From Sulfurovum sp. (GTDB lineage: Bacteria > Campylobacterota > Campylobacteria > Campylobacterales > Sulfurovaceae), in the NCBI GenBank assembly GCA_027019175.1, contig JALUXB010000025.1, positions 1 through 64,000 on the forward strand: 64,000 bases of DNA, read 5' to 3'. The position numbers and the translations under genes are program-made. Below the pieces are notes generated by a model. It was not told the DNA's origin. It searched no databases and worked only from the letters and a program-made list of their open reading frames with translations. This document shows, one piece after another, positions 61,363 through 64,000 of the stretch (positions are counted from its first letter, which is position 1; each line of letters starts with the position of its first letter).

Positions 61363-62484
61363 GTGAAAATCATCCATTTTTCCGATACCCATCTCGGTTT
61401 CAGCGATCTCGATGTCACCAACGAGGAGGGGATCAATCAGCGTGAGGCTGACTTTTACAAAGCCTTTACCGATGTTATCGACGCGATCATTGAAACGAAG
61501 CCCGATTACGTCATCCATACGGGCGATCTCTTTCACCGTGCCAGTCCGAGCAACCGTGCTATCACCTTCGCCCTGACGCAGCTCAAGCGCCTGGAATCGG
61601 CGGCGATCCCCCTTGTCATCATTGCCGGGAACCACTCCACTCCGCGTACTTCCTCCTCTTCGCCCATTCTGGGAGCCCTTCAGACGCTCGACAATGTTCA
61701 TGCGGTTTTCGAGCAGCACTATGAGCCGATTGTCTTCGATGATATTGTCTTTTACGCTTTGCCCCATATCAACGATGAACGCATTATCCCTGATGAATTG
61801 AACAGAATAGAAGCAAATATAGACCCAAAAAAGAAAAATATCCTAATGATGCACTGCTCGGTCGGGGCGCACTATCTGATGCATGAGTTCGGTGAATGGG
61901 TCTACCCCAAAGAGCGCGAAGACCTATTTGAGAAGATGGACTATGTGGCTTTGGGACACTGGCACGGTTTCGGTGCCGTGGGCAAACACCTCAACGTCTA
62001 CTACGCCGGCTCCACGGAGCGCACCAGCAGCGCGGACAAACGAGATGACAAGGGGTATGTGCTTTTGGAGCTGGGCGATGCTGTTACTGTAACGCATCAT
62101 ACTATTCCTTTGCGTAAGTCACTCAGTTTTAGTATCGACGCAGAAAAGTATGAAGAAGAACTTGCTGCACTTGATCTTTCCGAGATACAAAATGCCTTGG
62201 TAGAGGTCAGACTTTACAACTTAACTGCATCGAGTTCCATAGACATCACCAACAAAGCCATCAACGTACTCTTTGAAGAAGCACTTCATGTCAAGGTCAA
62301 GCGGGAGTTTAAAGCAGTTGAAGGTGAGCAGATAGAAGGGAACATAGAGTCCATTTCTCTGGAGGCGTACTTCATCTCACACATCAAGGAGTCTGTTACC
62401 GACGAGACAGAGCAGAAGCGCCTGAGTGAGAAAGCCAAAGCACTCTTTGCACACTATGAGGAGGGTGATGATGATACTCACTAG
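61363..62484 (+). CDS. sbcD: SbcD/Mre11-type nuclease
   Basis: SbcD is the nuclease of the SbcCD complex, which opens hairpins and blocked ends. The 373-residue protein has the phosphoesterase motifs FSDTHLGF, HTGDLFH, IIAGNHS, HCSVGAHYL and ALGHWHG, with the metal-binding residues intact. The GTG start has no clear ribosome site; TTGACT with TAGAAT 19 bp later (61307-61337) may be the promoter. Its last bases overlap the sbcC start by 14 bp. Confidence 0.92.
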   Translation: MKIIHFSDTHLGFSDLDVTNEEGINQREADFYKAFTDVIDAIIETKPDYVIHTGDLFHRASPSNRAITFALTQLKRLESAAIPLVIIAGNHSTPRTSSSSPILGALQTLDNVHAVFEQHYEPIVFDDIVFYALPHINDERIIPDELNRIEANIDPKKKNILMMHCSVGAHYLMHEFGEWVYPKEREDLFEKMDYVALGHWHGFGAVGKHLNVYYAGSTERTSSADKRDDKGYVLLELGDAVTVTHHTIPLRKSLSFSIDAEKYEEELAALDLSEIQNALVEVRLYNLTASSSIDITNKAINVLFEEALHVKVKREFKAVEGEQIEGNIESISLEAYFISHIKESVTDETEQKRLSEKAKALFAHYEEGDDDTH

Positions 62485-64000
62485 CCTGCATATGCAAAAC
62501 TACAAAAAGTACCAGGACTATACCCTTGAATTTGCAGAAGGGCTAACGGGTATCATAGGTCGTAACGGTTCTGGTAAATCGACAATCTTCGATGCTATTA
62601 CCTTTGCGCTTTATGGCGATGTACGTGGAGAGAAAGAGACCATCCGTAATGCCAAAGCAGGAGAGAAAGAGCCGGTGATCGTCACGCTGGTATTTGAGAT
62701 AGAGGGTAAGGAGTACAAGGTCGTACGAGAGATGCGAGGCAAGAGTCTCACTGCCAAAGCCCATCTCTACGATGGCGACGACAGACTCATCGCCGAGTCG
62801 GCCAAAGGGGTCACATCAGAAGTCATTAAGCTTATCGGTATGAACAAAGAAGCGTTCATGCACACTGTTTTTGCCTCACAAAAGGAGTTAACAGCCCTGA
62901 GTGGACTCAAAAATGAAGAGAGAAAGAAGATCATCCGTAAGCTGCTCGGCTTGGAGAAGATAGACAAGATAGAAACTGACATCAAGATGAAGCTGAGGGT
63001 CTTGAAAAACGAGATAGAAGCGGTCAGTGGGGTGCTGCTCTCTGAAGAGGATGTTAAACAGTTTGAAGAAGAGAAAGTGCGTCAAACTAAAGTGCTCGAA
63101 AGCCTTCAAAAAGAGGTAGCTGAGATAGAGAAAAAGTTTAAAGCCAAGAGCAGTGAACTTGAAGCACAGGACAAGGTACTCAAAACACTTCAAAAGCTAA
63201 AAGATGAATTTATCAAATTGGGCTCCGACCTTGCATTGCTCAAAAAAGGACTGGAAAACCAAAAAGCCAATCTGCTCAAAGGACAAAGCAGGCTGAAAGA
63301 GTTACAGCTTAAAGCGACGCAGTACGAGAAGGAAAAGCCACTTATCGCCGAGTATAAGGCGCTTGAAGTCACCATTGGCAACCTGCAGAAACAAAAAGAG
63401 ATGTTCTTGAAAAAAGAAGGCTTGGAGAGAGAACAGGCAGCACTTCGTACACAGTACAAACAAGATGAAAAAGAGATACTTACCCTCAAGAAAAAACTCG
63501 AAGCCAAGCCCAAGCTCCTGGAAGAGCTGACCAAACAAAATGAACTGCTGCAAGCCTCTTTAAATAGACTTACCAAGATAGAGTCAGAGGAGACAAGACT
63601 CAAACAGGAGATAGCCAAATACAACGGGCAGATAGAGCATACCAACAAGCAGGTAGCCAAGATAGAATCCATAGGAAAAGGCTCCAACTGTCCTACCTGT
63701 ACGCGTCCGCTGCTCGATGAATACGACAATGTCATTGCATCGCTCAAAAGTACGATAGAGAAGCTGCACAAAGAGGAGATAGCCAAGAGAGAGGCTGAGC
63801 TCAAAACAGTTGTAGAGGCTAAAGGCAAAGAGCAAAAGATTAAAAGCAAGATAGAACAGCTTTTGCAAAAGCTCAGTGGTGACTTGCGCGTACTTGAGGC
63901 GGATGAAAGAACACTGGCTACAAAAGAGGAAGAGTTCAAAAAGATTACTGAAAGAGGTTTGAGCAACAAGCAGGCACTTGAAGCGTTGAAAGATGTGAAG
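62471..64000 (+). CDS. sbcC: SbcC/Rad50-type ATPase, 3' end outside window
   Basis: The frame runs from an ATG with an AGGAGG ribosome site 6 nt upstream to the window edge, 510 codons without a stop. The N-terminus has Walker A GRNGSGKSTI (about residues 30-39) and the FASQKEL and LSGLKNEERKKIIRKLLGL segments typical of SbcC. A long coiled coil follows, with the zinc-hook CPTC motif near residue 407 (NCPTCTRPL). The signature and Walker B motifs must lie downstream. It pairs with sbcD. Confidence 0.93.
   Translation, partial: MILTSLHMQNYKKYQDYTLEFAEGLTGIIGRNGSGKSTIFDAITFALYGDVRGEKETIRNAKAGEKEPVIVTLVFEIEGKEYKVVREMRGKSLTAKAHLYDGDDRLIAESAKGVTSEVIKLIGMNKEAFMHTVFASQKELTALSGLKNEERKKIIRKLLGLEKIDKIETDIKMKLRVLKNEIEAVSGVLLSEEDVKQFEEEKVRQTKVLESLQKEVAEIEKKFKAKSSELEAQDKVLKTLQKLKDEFIKLGSDLALLKKGLENQKANLLKGQSRLKELQLKATQYEKEKPLIAEYKALEVTIGNLQKQKEMFLKKEGLEREQAALRTQYKQDEKEILTLKKKLEAKPKLLEELTKQNELLQASLNRLTKIESEETRLKQEIAKYNGQIEHTNKQVAKIESIGKGSNCPTCTRPLLDEYDNVIASLKSTIEKLHKEEIAKREAELKTVVEAKGKEQKIKSKIEQLLQKLSGDLRVLEADERTLATKEEEFKKITERGLSNKQALEALKDVK

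Noticed and set aside
63190-63969. Minus-strand frame opposite sbcC
   Set aside because: The product is a Ser/Leu/Phe-rich translation of the coiled-coil region. The plus strand has a continuous SbcC frame with a zinc hook.

Overview
The window looks like a chromosomal segment of a free-living Campylobacterota (formerly Epsilonproteobacteria), probably close to Sulfurovum or Sulfurimonas. This is inference from gene content: a rlpA-hisB-kdsC-lptC-lptA-engB-argA-like-mrdA run, a short-LID adenylate kinase, many c-di-GMP and membrane sensor proteins, tightly overlapping genes, and promoters with a good -10 box but no convincing -35. I found no rRNA, tRNA, insertion sequence, prophage or CRISPR array.

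Layout. 1-10,200: the end of a CopB-type metal ATPase, a Lcl/DUF1566 secreted protein, an outer-membrane barrel, a YbgC thioesterase, a GGDEF-EAL protein, an MltB lytic transglycosylase with a CitE-like lyase, and an RNase T2 gene overlapping a Pif1-like helicase. 10,248-19,321: a lipid kinase diverging from a seven-gene envelope block: two half-size PqiA proteins, PqiB (three MCE domains), lipoprotein PqiC, an MMPL/RND exporter, a LolA-like carrier and a DUF1302-like barrel. Together these could carry a lipid from inner to outer membrane. 19,318-26,007: a two-component system, secreted proteins and a deacetylase. 26,192-32,126: an RND pump split into two coupled genes, facing a small adaptor gene and a FadL-type barrel.

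32,488-42,757 holds mostly housekeeping genes (adk, aspS, nadK, recN, tatD, an MltD-like enzyme), with a possible toxin-antitoxin-like nucleotidyltransferase pair and a membrane-anchored Hpt protein. 42,793-49,042 is one long overlapping operon for septal wall, histidine, KDO/LPS transport, ribosome assembly and elongation-type peptidoglycan synthesis. 49,110-55,128 carries an antiporter, ybeY, queC, hemF, an asparaginase-like domain protein, fabI and rlmB. 55,264-60,681 holds a large secreted Ig-hydrolase-propeller fusion and a lipoprotein binding protein coupled to a second GGDEF-EAL protein. The window ends with thpR, sbcD and the first 510 codons of sbcC.

The leads I rate highest are the PqiABC-RND-LolA-barrel block with its repeated acidic GFDD motif, the binding-protein/c-di-GMP pair, the three-part hydrolase fusion, the split RND pump, and a set of genes whose -10 box lies only 6-7 nt before the start codon, which suggests leaderless mRNAs.
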